Positions 16,223-23,556 of a stretch of DNA of 32,762 bases are shown piece after piece; positions within the stretch are counted from its first letter, which is position 1; every line of letters starts with the position of its first letter. A program made the position numbers and the translations under genes. This DNA is from Allobrachymonas sp. (GTDB taxonomy: Bacteria; Pseudomonadota; Gammaproteobacteria; Burkholderiales; Burkholderiaceae_C). The stretch lies in contig JAGPIR010000001.1 in assembly GCA_018054915.1 (NCBI GenBank), positions 1 to 32,762 of the forward strand, read 5' to 3'. The notes under the pieces were generated by a model. It worked only from the letters and a program-made list of their open reading frames with translations, had not been told where the DNA came from and made no database searches.

Positions 16223-17143
16223 TCAGCCCTGCGTAGCAGCAGCGACCTGTGCAGCCACTTCTGCTGCAAAGTCATCTGTTTTTTTCTCGATGCCCTCGCC
16301 CACGACATACAGCGTAAAGGCCTTGACGGTAGTGTTCTTTTCCTTGAGCATCTGCTCAACAGTCTGCTTGTCATTCTTCACAAAGGGCTGATTGAACAGC
16401 GACACCTCTTTGAGGAATTTCTGCACACCGCCCTCGATGCGCTTGGCCACAATTTCAGCAGTCTGCGCAGGCTTACCCGCCGCTTCGGCGGCCTTGCGGT
16501 CTTCCTCGGCCTTGCCGGCAGCAACGGCACGCTCTTTTTCGATCAATTCAACCGGGACATCTGCAACAGTCAGTGCCACCGGCTTCATGGCGGCGACATG
16601 CATGGCCACATCTTTGGCCGCAACTTCGTCGCCTTCGTATTCCACCATGACACCAATGCGGGTGCCATGCAGGTAATTCACGAGCTTGGAGCCACCAGCA
16701 AACCGCTTGAACCGGCGGAAGCTCATGTTTTCCCCAATCTTGCCGATCAGACCCTTGCGCACGTCTTCCAGCGTCGGACCAAAACTATCCTGCTCGTAAG
16801 CCAGGGTACCCAGCGCATCGATATCGGCGGGATTGTGCTTGACGATCAAATCAGCGGCGGCGCGCGTCAAGGCCAGGAAACTGTCGTTTTTGGTAACGAA
16901 ATCGGTTTCACAGTTGATCTCAACCAAAGCGCCGGAGTTGCCTTCAATGCAGCTTGCCACCACCCCTTCTGCCGTAATGCGCGCTGCGGCTTTGCTGGCC
17001 TTGCTACCCAGTTTGACACGAAGAATTTCTTCGGCTTTGGCCATGTCGCCATCGGCCTCGGTCAGTGCTTTCTTGCACTCCATCATTGGTGCATCGGTCT
17101 TGCCACGCAATTCTGCGACCATGCCTGCTGTAATTGTTGCCAT
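16223..17143 (-). CDS. tsf: Elongation factor Ts
   Basis: EF-Ts is the nucleotide exchange factor of EF-Tu. The 306-residue protein has an N-terminal UBA-like domain (ITAGMVAELRGKTDAPMMEC, KKALTEADGD), the core motif CETDFVTKNDSF that contacts EF-Tu, and paired dimerisation subdomains with a coiled-coil arm rich in Ala, Lys and Glu around residues 190-240. GGAGCAAACAC before the ATG is a good ribosome-binding site. It follows rpsB by 84 nt with a terminator-like hairpin between. Confidence 0.97.
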   Translation of the reverse strand: MATITAGMVAELRGKTDAPMMECKKALTEADGDMAKAEEILRVKLGSKASKAAARITAEGVVASCIEGNSGALVEINCETDFVTKNDSFLALTRAAADLIVKHNPADIDALGTLAYEQDSFGPTLEDVRKGLIGKIGENMSFRRFKRFAGGSKLVNYLHGTRIGVMVEYEGDEVAAKDVAMHVAAMKPVALTVADVPVELIEKERAVAAGKAEEDRKAAEAAGKPAQTAEIVAKRIEGGVQKFLKEVSLFNQPFVKNDKQTVEQMLKEKNTTVKAFTLYVVGEGIEKKTDDFAAEVAAQVAAATQG

Positions 17144-17170
17144 GTGTTTGCTCCGTTATGCTTTGATTAA

Positions 17171-17193
17171 GAAAAAGGGGCCTGACGCCCCTT
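17171..17193 (-). terminator. Terminator-like attenuator between rpsB and tsf
   Basis: In the transcribed direction AAGGGGC-GTCAG-GCCCCTT is followed by TTTC, a 7-bp GC-rich stem with a U-run. It probably lowers tsf transcription relative to rpsB, with partial read-through, since tsf has no obvious promoter of its own in the 84-nt gap. Confidence 0.6.
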
Positions 17194-17227
17194 CTGGATG
17201 TGATTCCGTGAAATATGGAGCCGCCTG

Positions 17228-17980
17228 TTATGCGCCGGTTTCTTCCACTTCGACGAACTCGTCAGAATCCTGACCAGAAACAGCCTTGACCACCTCGTTA
17301 ACAGCATTGGCGCGGCCTTCAAGAATTGCATCAGCAATACTACGGGCATACAAGGTCACAGCCTTGGCAGAGTCGTCGTTTCCAGGAATGACGTAATCAA
17401 TGCCATCAGGATTATGGTTGGTATCAACCACGCCAACCAGGGGAATACCCAGCTTCTGCGCTTCGGCGACGGCAATCTTGTGATATCCCACGTCGATAAT
17501 GAAAATTGCGTCGGGCAAAGCCGTCATTTCCTGAATGCCACCAATGTCCTTTTCGAGCTTTTCGAGCTCACGGGTGAACATGAGCTGTTCTTTTTTGCTC
17601 ATGGACTCCAGGCCGGCTTCTTGCTGCGCCTGCATATCCTTGAGACGCTTGAGCGATGTCTTGACAGTCTTGAAGTTAGTCAGCATGCCACCCAGCCAGC
17701 GCTGGTCAACATACGGGGCACCTGCACGACGGGCTTCCGCGGCAACAATCTCACGGGCGGCGCGTTTGGTGCCCACCATGAGAATGGTGCCACGATTGGC
17801 CGAAAGCTGACGCGCATACTTCACAGCCTCCTCGAGCATGGGCAAGCTGTGCTCAAGGTTAACGATATGGATCTTGTTGCGGGCGCCAAAGATGTAGGGC
17901 GCCATTTTTGGATTCCAGAAGCGCGTTTGATGGCCAAAATGCACACCAGCTTCCAACATTTCACGCATAGTGACAGACAT
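17228..17980 (-). CDS. rpsB: 30S ribosomal protein S2
   Basis: S2 is a late-assembling protein at the back of the small subunit. The 250-residue product starts MSVTMREMLEAGVHFGHQ and carries FWNPKMAPYIFGAR, the helical insertion (LKRLKDMQAQQEAGLESM) and DAIFIIDVGYHKIAVAEA with NHNPDGIDYVIPGND. An open frame runs 57 codons upstream, but CTGGAGAAAAT immediately precedes this ATG and the protein then matches all S2 starts. It is the first gene of the long minus-strand cluster, with a structured leader upstream. Confidence 0.98.
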   Translation of the reverse strand: MSVTMREMLEAGVHFGHQTRFWNPKMAPYIFGARNKIHIVNLEHSLPMLEEAVKYARQLSANRGTILMVGTKRAAREIVAAEARRAGAPYVDQRWLGGMLTNFKTVKTSLKRLKDMQAQQEAGLESMSKKEQLMFTRELEKLEKDIGGIQEMTALPDAIFIIDVGYHKIAVAEAQKLGIPLVGVVDTNHNPDGIDYVIPGNDDSAKAVTLYARSIADAILEGRANAVNEVVKAVSGQDSDEFVEVEETGA

Positions 17981-18003
17981 ATTTTCTCCAGAGGTTGGTT
18001 CTA

Positions 18004-18120
18004 AAATCCGCTCAGTTTGCCGGCTTGAATCTGCCAGTAAAGGCACTTCAAACCATACAACACCCGGATAAACGGATTTGCGATTGGTTTTACAGGAAAG
18101 CCGTTGCCACCTGAAAAACC
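18004..18120 (-). promoter_or_regulatory. Structured rpsB leader RNA
   Basis: Two inverted repeats lie in the leader. One is an 11-bp stem with one mismatch: GGTTTTTCAGG (18110-18120) pairs with CCTGTAAAACC (18086-18096) around a 13-nt loop. It would sit at the very 5' end of the transcript. The second is a long-range perfect 7-bp pairing of AAATCCG (18073-18079) with CGGATTT (18004-18010), close to the ribosome-binding site. S2 represses its own translation through the leader in gammaproteobacteria; this could be the equivalent here. Confidence 0.4.
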
Positions 18121-18125
18121 TTTCA

Positions 18126-18131
18126 ATTGTA
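18126..18131 (-). promoter_or_regulatory. Candidate rpsB promoter -10
   Basis: TACAAT lies about 145 nt upstream of rpsB and would start transcription at about 18119, exactly at the first base of the leader hairpin. The -35 region (TTGG repeats) is only a weak match. Confidence 0.4.
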
Positions 18132-18218
18132 GCATGGCACCAACCAACCAATCGATCGGAGCCTTTTTAATACCTTCGCGCCACGCATTCCCTTAATTTA
18201 ATAGACCCCAACCGGATC

Positions 18219-19856
18219 ATGCATGTCTTCTCCTTTCCTGCGCCGTTGCTGGTGCAGCACTCCGAATGTTCGCAGCATCGGTTGCCCTTGCATACAGCGC
18301 AAAATACCCGCATGCTTGAACGGCAAACCAGCCGGTGCCTGCCGCCGCAAGCGTTGATGCAACGGGCGGGTCTGGCAGTGGCCCGTGTTGCCTTGGCGGT
18401 GGCACCACATGCCCGCTCCATCTGGGTGGCCTGCGGCCCCGGCAATAACGGCGGCGATGGTCTGCAGGCCGCCGCGTTTCTGCAGCAATGGGGCAAAACC
18501 GTACAGGTCACTCTACTAACCGACCCCGAGCAACTGCCAGCCGATGCACGCCATGCCTACGCCCAAGCAATGCAGGCGGGTGTGACTCTGACCAGCCGAT
18601 CGCCAGATTTGACTGACCAGGACCTGTGCATCGATGCCTTACTGGGCATTGGCGCCAGCCGGGCTCCAGATGCCGAGATGCTGGCCTGTATCAGGGCCAT
18701 GCAGACCAGTCAGGCTCCAACTCTCGCCGTCGACCTGCCGACCGGCCTGCATGCCGATACCGGATCATGGCTCCCAGGAGCAACGGCGCAAGCTTGTGTG
18801 CACGCCCGGCATACCGTGACATTGCTGACGCTCAAACCAGGGCTGTTTACTGGTCACGGACGCGATGCTGCCGGCACCGTCTGGTGGGACGATCTGGGGG
18901 TACCAATATCCACCATCACTACTGCAGACCTCTGGCTGCAAGGTGCCAGCGGGGGATTGCACGATGTGGACCTGTTGCCGCAGGAGTTGCCCGCTCACGC
19001 CAGCCACAAGGGTAACTTCGGTGATGTCTGCGTCATTGGCGGGGATGCTGGCATGCAAGGCGCAGCGTTGCTGGCTGGTGAAGCAGCGCTGTACAGTGGC
19101 GCCGGACGGGTTTATGTAGGGTTGCTACAGACAGGAACGCTTTCCCACGATGCCGGTCTCATGGTGCGTCATCTGGCAGACGCCGACACCCTGAATGCGC
19201 TGACCTGCAAGAATGCCACCACGGTGTGCGGCTGTGGAGGGGGGCAAGCCATTGCGCAATGGCTACCCGCTTTGCTGCAACACTGCCCGCGTCTGGTAAT
19301 GGATGCAGATGCGCTCAACGCCGTAGCCGCCAGTACGCAGTTGCAGGGGATGTTGCGCCAGCGTGCGGCGGATGGCATGGTGACAGTTTTGACACCACAC
19401 CCGCTGGAAGCCGCTCGTCTGCTGGGCTGTCATTCAGCCGAGATCCAGCAGGATCGCATGGCCGCCGCCAATGCCCTGGCCAGCAAATACCAATGCATGG
19501 TTGTACTCAAGGGCTCTGGGAGCATTTGTGTCCTGCCGCACATATTACCCGTGGCACACCAAAATCAGGGAACCGGCGCCGTGATCAATTTTTCCGGAAA
19601 TGCCAGGCTGGCCACGCCGGGAACCGGCGATGTTCTGGCCGGGTGCATGGGCGCCTATTGGGCACAAGCCCACGCAAAGGTTCCCGGAAACACGCCAGAA
19701 TCGGCATGGAAAACGGCCTGGCGCGCCTGTTGCTCCGCCGTTCATGCCCATGGCCGAATGGCCGATATCTGGAACGAACACGAACCAGTCATGCAAGGCG
19801 CCCTGTCGGCACAGCGTCTGGCACAGGGCTTGCATCGCCCCAATCCTGCAATCTAG
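18219..19856 (+). CDS. nnr: Bifunctional NAD(P)HX epimerase / ADP-dependent NAD(P)HX dehydratase
   Basis: This enzyme repairs hydrated NADH and NADPH: the N-terminal YjeF_N domain epimerises R-NAD(P)HX and the C-terminal ribokinase-like domain dehydrates the S form using ADP. Residues about 25-245 hold GPGNNGGDGLQAA and VDLPTGLHADTG. Residues about 262-540 hold VIGGDAGMQGAALL, DADALNAV, TPHPLEAARLL, VLKGSGS and the nucleotide-binding TPGTGDVLAG (GTGD at 468-471). The 545-residue length is slightly above the usual size and the first 20 residues look unconserved, so the real start may lie further in. No Shine-Dalgarno is visible. It is divergent from rpsB. Confidence 0.93.
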   Translation: MHVFSFPAPLLVQHSECSQHRLPLHTAQNTRMLERQTSRCLPPQALMQRAGLAVARVALAVAPHARSIWVACGPGNNGGDGLQAAAFLQQWGKTVQVTLLTDPEQLPADARHAYAQAMQAGVTLTSRSPDLTDQDLCIDALLGIGASRAPDAEMLACIRAMQTSQAPTLAVDLPTGLHADTGSWLPGATAQACVHARHTVTLLTLKPGLFTGHGRDAAGTVWWDDLGVPISTITTADLWLQGASGGLHDVDLLPQELPAHASHKGNFGDVCVIGGDAGMQGAALLAGEAALYSGAGRVYVGLLQTGTLSHDAGLMVRHLADADTLNALTCKNATTVCGCGGGQAIAQWLPALLQHCPRLVMDADALNAVAASTQLQGMLRQRAADGMVTVLTPHPLEAARLLGCHSAEIQQDRMAAANALASKYQCMVVLKGSGSICVLPHILPVAHQNQGTGAVINFSGNARLATPGTGDVLAGCMGAYWAQAHAKVPGNTPESAWKTAWRACCSAVHAHGRMADIWNEHEPVMQGALSAQRLAQGLHRPNPAI

Positions 19857-19890
19857 AAAAACCTAAAAAACCAGAAAATGGTGCAAAGGT

Positions 19891-19896
19891 CATAAT
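19891..19896 (+). promoter_or_regulatory. Candidate yciB promoter -10
   Basis: CATAAT lies 33 nt before the yciB ATG in a spacer lacking a Shine-Dalgarno. No good -35 is seen. Confidence 0.25.
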
Positions 19897-19929
19897 CGCG
19901 TTCAACCTTTGTCCCCGTCTGCACACTCC

Positions 19930-20472
19930 ATGAAACAATTGCTCGAATTCATTCCCTTGGTGCTTTTCGTCCTCGCATACCGAATCAAGGGGATCTATTT
20001 CGCCACTGGTGTCCTGATGGCGGCCACCATCGTTCAAATGGCCATCCTCTATGCGGCCGACAAAAAGCTCAGCCCCATGCACAAGGTAACGCTGACGCTG
20101 ATTCTGCTGTTTGGATGCCTGACACTGCTGTTGCGCGACGAGCGGTTCATCAAATGGAAACCGACCGTGCTGTATGCCGCCATGGCGCTGGCCTTGGCCG
20201 TTGCCCTGTGGGGCATGAAAAAGAACATGCTGCGCATCATGCTGGGCAGCCAGCTCGTTCTTCCCGTCAATGTGTGGCACAACTTGGCAATTGCCTGGAT
20301 GGGCTACTGCCTGTTCATGGCGGCGCTCAATGCCTGCATGGTTCTGTATTTCAGCACCGATGAGTGGATGAACTTCAAGCTGTGGGGCTTTGTATTTCCG
20401 CTGGTTTTCCTGACAGTCCAGGGCATCTACATTGCTCGCTATCTAAAAGACAGCAGCTCTTCGCAACCTTGA
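19930..20472 (+). CDS. yciB: Septation protein A / YciB family inner-membrane protein
   Basis: YciB is an inner-membrane protein linked to cell envelope and septum synthesis. The 180-residue protein starts MKQLLEFIPLVLFVLAYRIKG and has about five membrane helices, with the conserved GSQLVLPVNVWHNLAIAW and a C-terminal basic tail. A TTG start at 19909 would add seven unconserved residues, so I prefer the ATG. There is no clear Shine-Dalgarno. It is followed 18 nt later by bolA; the yciB-bolA-parvulin order recurs in Burkholderiales. Confidence 0.94.
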   Translation: MKQLLEFIPLVLFVLAYRIKGIYFATGVLMAATIVQMAILYAADKKLSPMHKVTLTLILLFGCLTLLLRDERFIKWKPTVLYAAMALALAVALWGMKKNMLRIMLGSQLVLPVNVWHNLAIAWMGYCLFMAALNACMVLYFSTDEWMNFKLWGFVFPLVFLTVQGIYIARYLKDSSSSQP

Positions 20473-20490
20473 AAAACGGAAACCCGTGCC

Positions 20491-20778
20491 ATGAACTCCA
20501 TGACCCGCCAGCCTGCAACAGCCGCCGAATTGCAAGCCGCCCTGCAAACGGCATTGCACCCCTTTGAATTGCAGGTTCTTGACGAAAGCGGCCAGCATAT
20601 TGGCCATGCGGGCGCCAATGGCCTGGGCTACGGCACGCATTTCCGGGTACGCATTGCAGCCCCGTCCTTTACAAACAGGCCGTGCGTAGCCTGCCATCGC
20701 CTTGTGTATGATGCCTTGCAGCCTTTTTTTCAGCACCGTGGGGTGCATGCGCTGGCAATTGAAATTGCCAATAATTGA
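20491..20778 (+). CDS. bolA: BolA family protein
   Basis: BolA proteins partner with monothiol glutaredoxins in iron-sulfur handling and affect envelope morphology. The 95-residue product has the family's helix-turn-helix-like end: HRLVYDALQPFFQ then GVHALAIEI. It carries Cys in VACHRLVYD, where a small residue such as Gly precedes the invariant His in many members. It lies between yciB and the parvulin gene with gaps of 18 and 19 nt, so one transcript is likely. An ATG three codons in is an alternative start. Confidence 0.92.
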   Translation: MNSMTRQPATAAELQAALQTALHPFELQVLDESGQHIGHAGANGLGYGTHFRVRIAAPSFTNRPCVACHRLVYDALQPFFQHRGVHALAIEIANN

Positions 20779-20797
20779 CTATTACGAAAACCGAACC

Positions 20798-21625
20798 ATG
20801 AACCGAATCCTGGCCCGATCACTCCTGGCACTTTCAGTCATCACCATCCTGAGCCCTGCAACCACCGCGTTTGCGCAGAATATTGCAGTGGTCAATGGCA
20901 AACCCATTCCCAAGGCGCGTCTGCAGGCAATGATGGCGCAATTCAAGGAAGAATCTGCGCGAAACGGCCAGCCCTTGCCGCCCAATCTCGAATCACAGAT
21001 TCGCAACCATCTCATCAAGGAAGCCATCGTCGTCCAGCAAGCGGAGCGCCAGAAGCTGCACCTCACCTCCGAATATGCCGGCAAACTGGCCACAGCCCGC
21101 AGCGCCATTCTGGCTGCCATGCTGTTTGAGCAATACAAAAAGGACCATCCCATCAGCGATGTCATGGCCAAGGCTGAATACGACCGGATTATTGCCAGCA
21201 TGCCCAGTCCCGCCGCCGGTGCCCTGGAGTACCATGCCCGGCACATTCTGGTAAAAACTGCCGCTGAAGCCCGCCTGGTGCAGACCGAGCTGGCAGCCGG
21301 AGGCGCATTCGATGCCGTAGCGGCCAAACATTCGATTGATACCGGCTCCGCCAGCCGCGGAGGCGACCTGGGTTGGGCTCCGGCACAAGCTTATGTCGCC
21401 GAATTTGCCAGCGCTCTGCAAAAACTCAAGAAGGGCCAAACCACGGCAACCCCGATCAAAACCCAGTTCGGCTACCACATCATCCGGCTGGATGACATGC
21501 GCAGGCCTCAACCACCTGCATTTGAAATCGTCAAGGAACAGATCAAGCAGCAAATGCAAACAGGACAAACGGCAGAATTCGAGCGTTACCTGTCAGACCT
21601 GGAAAGCAAGGCCAAAATCGAATAA
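20798..21625 (+). CDS. Periplasmic parvulin-type peptidyl-prolyl cis-trans isomerase
   Basis: The 275-residue protein is a SurA/PrsA-like foldase. Residues 1-26 are a signal peptide (cleavage AFA-QN), 27-140 a helical SurA-N-like chaperone part with VNGKPIPKARL, and 144-233 a parvulin domain with ARHILVKTAAEA, GGDLGWA and TQFGYHIIRL. The C-terminal helix (EIVKEQIKQQMQ) would pack on the N-terminal part. The frame is open upstream into bolA, but this ATG gives a clean signal peptide. It probably assists envelope protein folding, in line with the outer-membrane cluster nearby. An inverted repeat follows the stop. Confidence 0.94.
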   Translation: MNRILARSLLALSVITILSPATTAFAQNIAVVNGKPIPKARLQAMMAQFKEESARNGQPLPPNLESQIRNHLIKEAIVVQQAERQKLHLTSEYAGKLATARSAILAAMLFEQYKKDHPISDVMAKAEYDRIIASMPSPAAGALEYHARHILVKTAAEARLVQTELAAGGAFDAVAAKHSIDTGSASRGGDLGWAPAQAYVAEFASALQKLKKGQTTATPIKTQFGYHIIRLDDMRRPQPPAFEIVKEQIKQQMQTGQTAEFERYLSDLESKAKIE

Positions 21626-21639
21626 CCCCGGCTGCCTGC

Positions 21640-21670
21640 GACGTTGGCCCTGCTTCGGTGCTCCAACGTC
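21640..21670. terminator. Inverted repeat between convergent genes
   Basis: GACGTTGG (21640-21647) and CCAACGTC (21663-21670) form a perfect 8-bp stem with a 15-nt loop, 14 nt after the parvulin stop and 10 nt before the end of the opposing membrane-protein gene. There is no strong U-tract on either strand, but the position suits a shared transcription end. Confidence 0.4.
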
Positions 21671-21680
21671 TTCGCTGCAT

Positions 21681-21989
21681 TTATCTGGCAGATGATTTTT
21701 CGTCATTCGAGCGAGAAACGGTCCGCCAGAAAAAACAGGCCTGCACTATGCCCAGCACCAGCACCAGCGCAACATACGTCAGCATCTTGCCATCGCGCTG
21801 GAACACTAAAAGGCCCAGCACCAGCACGGCGACCCCGCTGCCAAACAGCCACAGCCAATGACGCCGCCAGCTAACCCGCTGGGGCTGCCGCTTGTAGAGC
21901 ATCCGGTGCACGGCCACGATGAGCGTGGCCATCCAGAAGGCGGGCAACATAAAATTGACCAGATGGCCGAAAAAAACAAAGATTTCCAT
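21681..21989 (-). CDS. Small hypothetical membrane protein, 102 aa
   Basis: Function unknown. Three hydrophobic segments are visible: about residues 4-30, 47-65 and 72-88, with basic loops (RMLYKRQPQR, SWRRHW) between the first two and a charged C-terminus. By the positive-inside rule the first loop is cytoplasmic. A GAGG ribosome-binding site (TTGAGGCAGC) directly before the ATG supports translation. The gene is divergent from hemA and convergent with the parvulin gene. No motif ties it to a known family. Confidence 0.75.
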   Translation of the reverse strand: MEIFVFFGHLVNFMLPAFWMATLIVAVHRMLYKRQPQRVSWRRHWLWLFGSGVAVLVLGLLVFQRDGKMLTYVALVLVLGIVQACFFWRTVSRSNDEKSSAR

Positions 21990-22028
21990 GCTGCCTCAAA
22001 TCATTACACGTATTTTCATGGGAACAGC

Positions 22029-22038
22029 CCACGCGTGG
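22029..22038. promoter_or_regulatory. Palindrome in the hemA divergent promoter region
   Basis: The perfect 10-bp palindrome CCACGCGTGG lies between the hemA promoter and the divergent membrane-protein gene, 34 nt upstream of the hemA -10. It may be an operator for one or both genes. Confidence 0.25.
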
Positions 22039-22071
22039 CGCAATACCGCCACTGTACAAGCGTTGTAATTT

Positions 22072-22077
22072 TATAAT
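22072..22077 (+). promoter_or_regulatory. hemA promoter -10
   Basis: A perfect TATAAT lies only 9 nt before the hemA ATG, so transcription would begin within about 3 nt of the start codon. No Shine-Dalgarno is present. The -35 is not recognisable. Confidence 0.5.
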
Positions 22078-22086
22078 CGCGCCGCT

Positions 22087-23361
22087 ATGCCAGTATGGAC
22101 CCTGGGCCTGAACCATCGTACGGCCCCAATTGATTTGCGAGGCCGTTTTGCCTTTGCGCCCGAGCAGGTGGAACCTGCCCTGCACAGGTTGCGCCGCCAT
22201 TTTGTCCAGCACCCGGAAGCGGCCATCCTTTCCACTTGCAACCGCACCGAAATCTACTGCGCCAGCGAACAACCAGCTTTTGACAATGCCTTGCACTGGT
22301 TGGCACAGCACGGCCAGGTGCCTGTTTCCGCCCTGCACGAACATACTTATACCTTGCGGGATGACGGTTCTGCACGGCATGCCTTCCGCGTGGCCAGCGG
22401 GCTGGATTCAATGGTGCTGGGTGAGCCACAGATTTTGGGGCAAATGAAGAACGCCGCACGCGCCGCCCAGGCGGCCGGCAGCATGGGAACCATGCTCAAC
22501 CAGCTGTTCCAGCGAAGTTTTTCCGTTGCCAAGGAAGTGCGCAACAGCACAGCCATCGGATCACACAGCATCAGCATGGCCGCATCCGTGGTCAAACTGG
22601 CCGCGCAGCATATTGGCGATCTGCGACAGGCGAGCATCTTATTTGTCGGCGCGGGTGAAATGATCGCCCTGGCCTGCACGCATTTTTCGGCGCAATCCCC
22701 ACGCCAGATCACCATCGCCAATCGCCACTGCGAACGTGGTGCCGCGCTTGCTGTACGCGCAGGCGGCAACACTATGCCGCTGGCTGAATTGCCCCAATGC
22801 CTGCACACCTTCGATGTGGTGGTGAGTTGCACGGCCAGCACCCTGCCCTTAATCGGCCTGGGCGCCATGGAGCGCGCCGTGCGCAAGCGCGAAGGACGAC
22901 CCATGCTGTTGATCGATCTGGCAGTACCGCGCGACATCGAACCCGAAGTCGGTGACCTGTCCGGTGTACACCTGTACACCGTGGACGACCTGGCAACCCT
23001 GGTGCAATCCGGTCACGCCAGCCGCCAAGCCGCCGTGGCACAGGCCGAGACCATCATCGACAACGGCGTGCGCCGCTTCATGCGTTGGCTGCATCAGCGT
23101 GATCCGCAAGAAGGCGCCGTTGCGCTGATTTGCCAGATCCGCCAGCAAGCTGATGCCTGGCGTTTGCAGGAAGTGGCCCACGCCCGCAAACAGCTTACCC
23201 GTGGAGAGCCCGTGGATGCGGTGTTGGAAAATCTGTCCAGGCGGCTAAACAACAAGATGTTGCATGGCGCACTGGCCGAGTTGCATGTTCCCGATGAGGA
23301 CAGTCAGGCGCAAATAGCCCGGATGTTGCAGCGAATCTATCTACGTCGTAATCGGAGCTAG
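22087..23361 (+). CDS. hemA: Glutamyl-tRNA reductase
   Basis: HemA reduces glutamyl-tRNA to glutamate-1-semialdehyde with NADPH, the first step of C5 tetrapyrrole synthesis. The 424-residue protein has the catalytic domain with Cys51 in LSTCNRTEIY, GLDSMVLGEPQILGQMK, the NADPH-binding ILFVGAGEM, LIDLAVPRDIEPEV, and the C-terminal helical dimerisation domain (RRLNNKMLHG). Length and start are normal. The ATG has a -10 box 9 nt upstream and no ribosome-binding site. hemA-prfA is the conserved order in many proteobacteria. Confidence 0.97.
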   Translation: MPVWTLGLNHRTAPIDLRGRFAFAPEQVEPALHRLRRHFVQHPEAAILSTCNRTEIYCASEQPAFDNALHWLAQHGQVPVSALHEHTYTLRDDGSARHAFRVASGLDSMVLGEPQILGQMKNAARAAQAAGSMGTMLNQLFQRSFSVAKEVRNSTAIGSHSISMAASVVKLAAQHIGDLRQASILFVGAGEMIALACTHFSAQSPRQITIANRHCERGAALAVRAGGNTMPLAELPQCLHTFDVVVSCTASTLPLIGLGAMERAVRKREGRPMLLIDLAVPRDIEPEVGDLSGVHLYTVDDLATLVQSGHASRQAAVAQAETIIDNGVRRFMRWLHQRDPQEGAVALICQIRQQADAWRLQEVAHARKQLTRGEPVDAVLENLSRRLNNKMLHGALAELHVPDEDSQAQIARMLQRIYLRRNRS

Positions 23362-23364
23362 GGC

Positions 23365-23556
23365 GTGTCACAGCTGCTTTTGTGTCTGCGCCCCGGTTTG
23401 GAAACAGTGTTTGTTCCTGCTTCCAGCCTGCATGCTTGCAAAAAAACTGCACCCCTCACTGGCCTATTGCGCCAACGGCGTCCCGATTGGCGCCGTACCC
23501 AGCTAATCTTGTCTTTCTGCACCCCTCCTAAGCCGTCCATTGCCTTTTTTCCATGA
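23365..23556 (+). CDS. Possible small ORF filling the hemA-prfA gap
   Basis: A 63-codon frame starts with GTG 4 nt after the hemA stop, with GGAG in the preceding bases, and ends in an ATGA overlap with the prfA start. The product is not recognisable: Leu/Pro/Arg-rich, with four Cys. The exact fit suggests a coupling peptide that delivers ribosomes to prfA, which itself lacks a Shine-Dalgarno. Chance is possible; the composition is not typical of a folded protein. Confidence 0.25.
   Translation: MSQLLLCLRPGLETVFVPASSLHACKKTAPLTGLLRQRRPDWRRTQLILSFCTPPKPSIAFFP

Noticed and set aside
16211..17170. Plus-strand frame of 319 codons
   Set aside because: Antisense to tsf, an essential, clearly identified gene.
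17981..18151. 57-codon in-frame extension of rpsB
   Set aside because: Open frame only; the S2 start with its ribosome-binding site is downstream and the stretch overlaps the structured leader.
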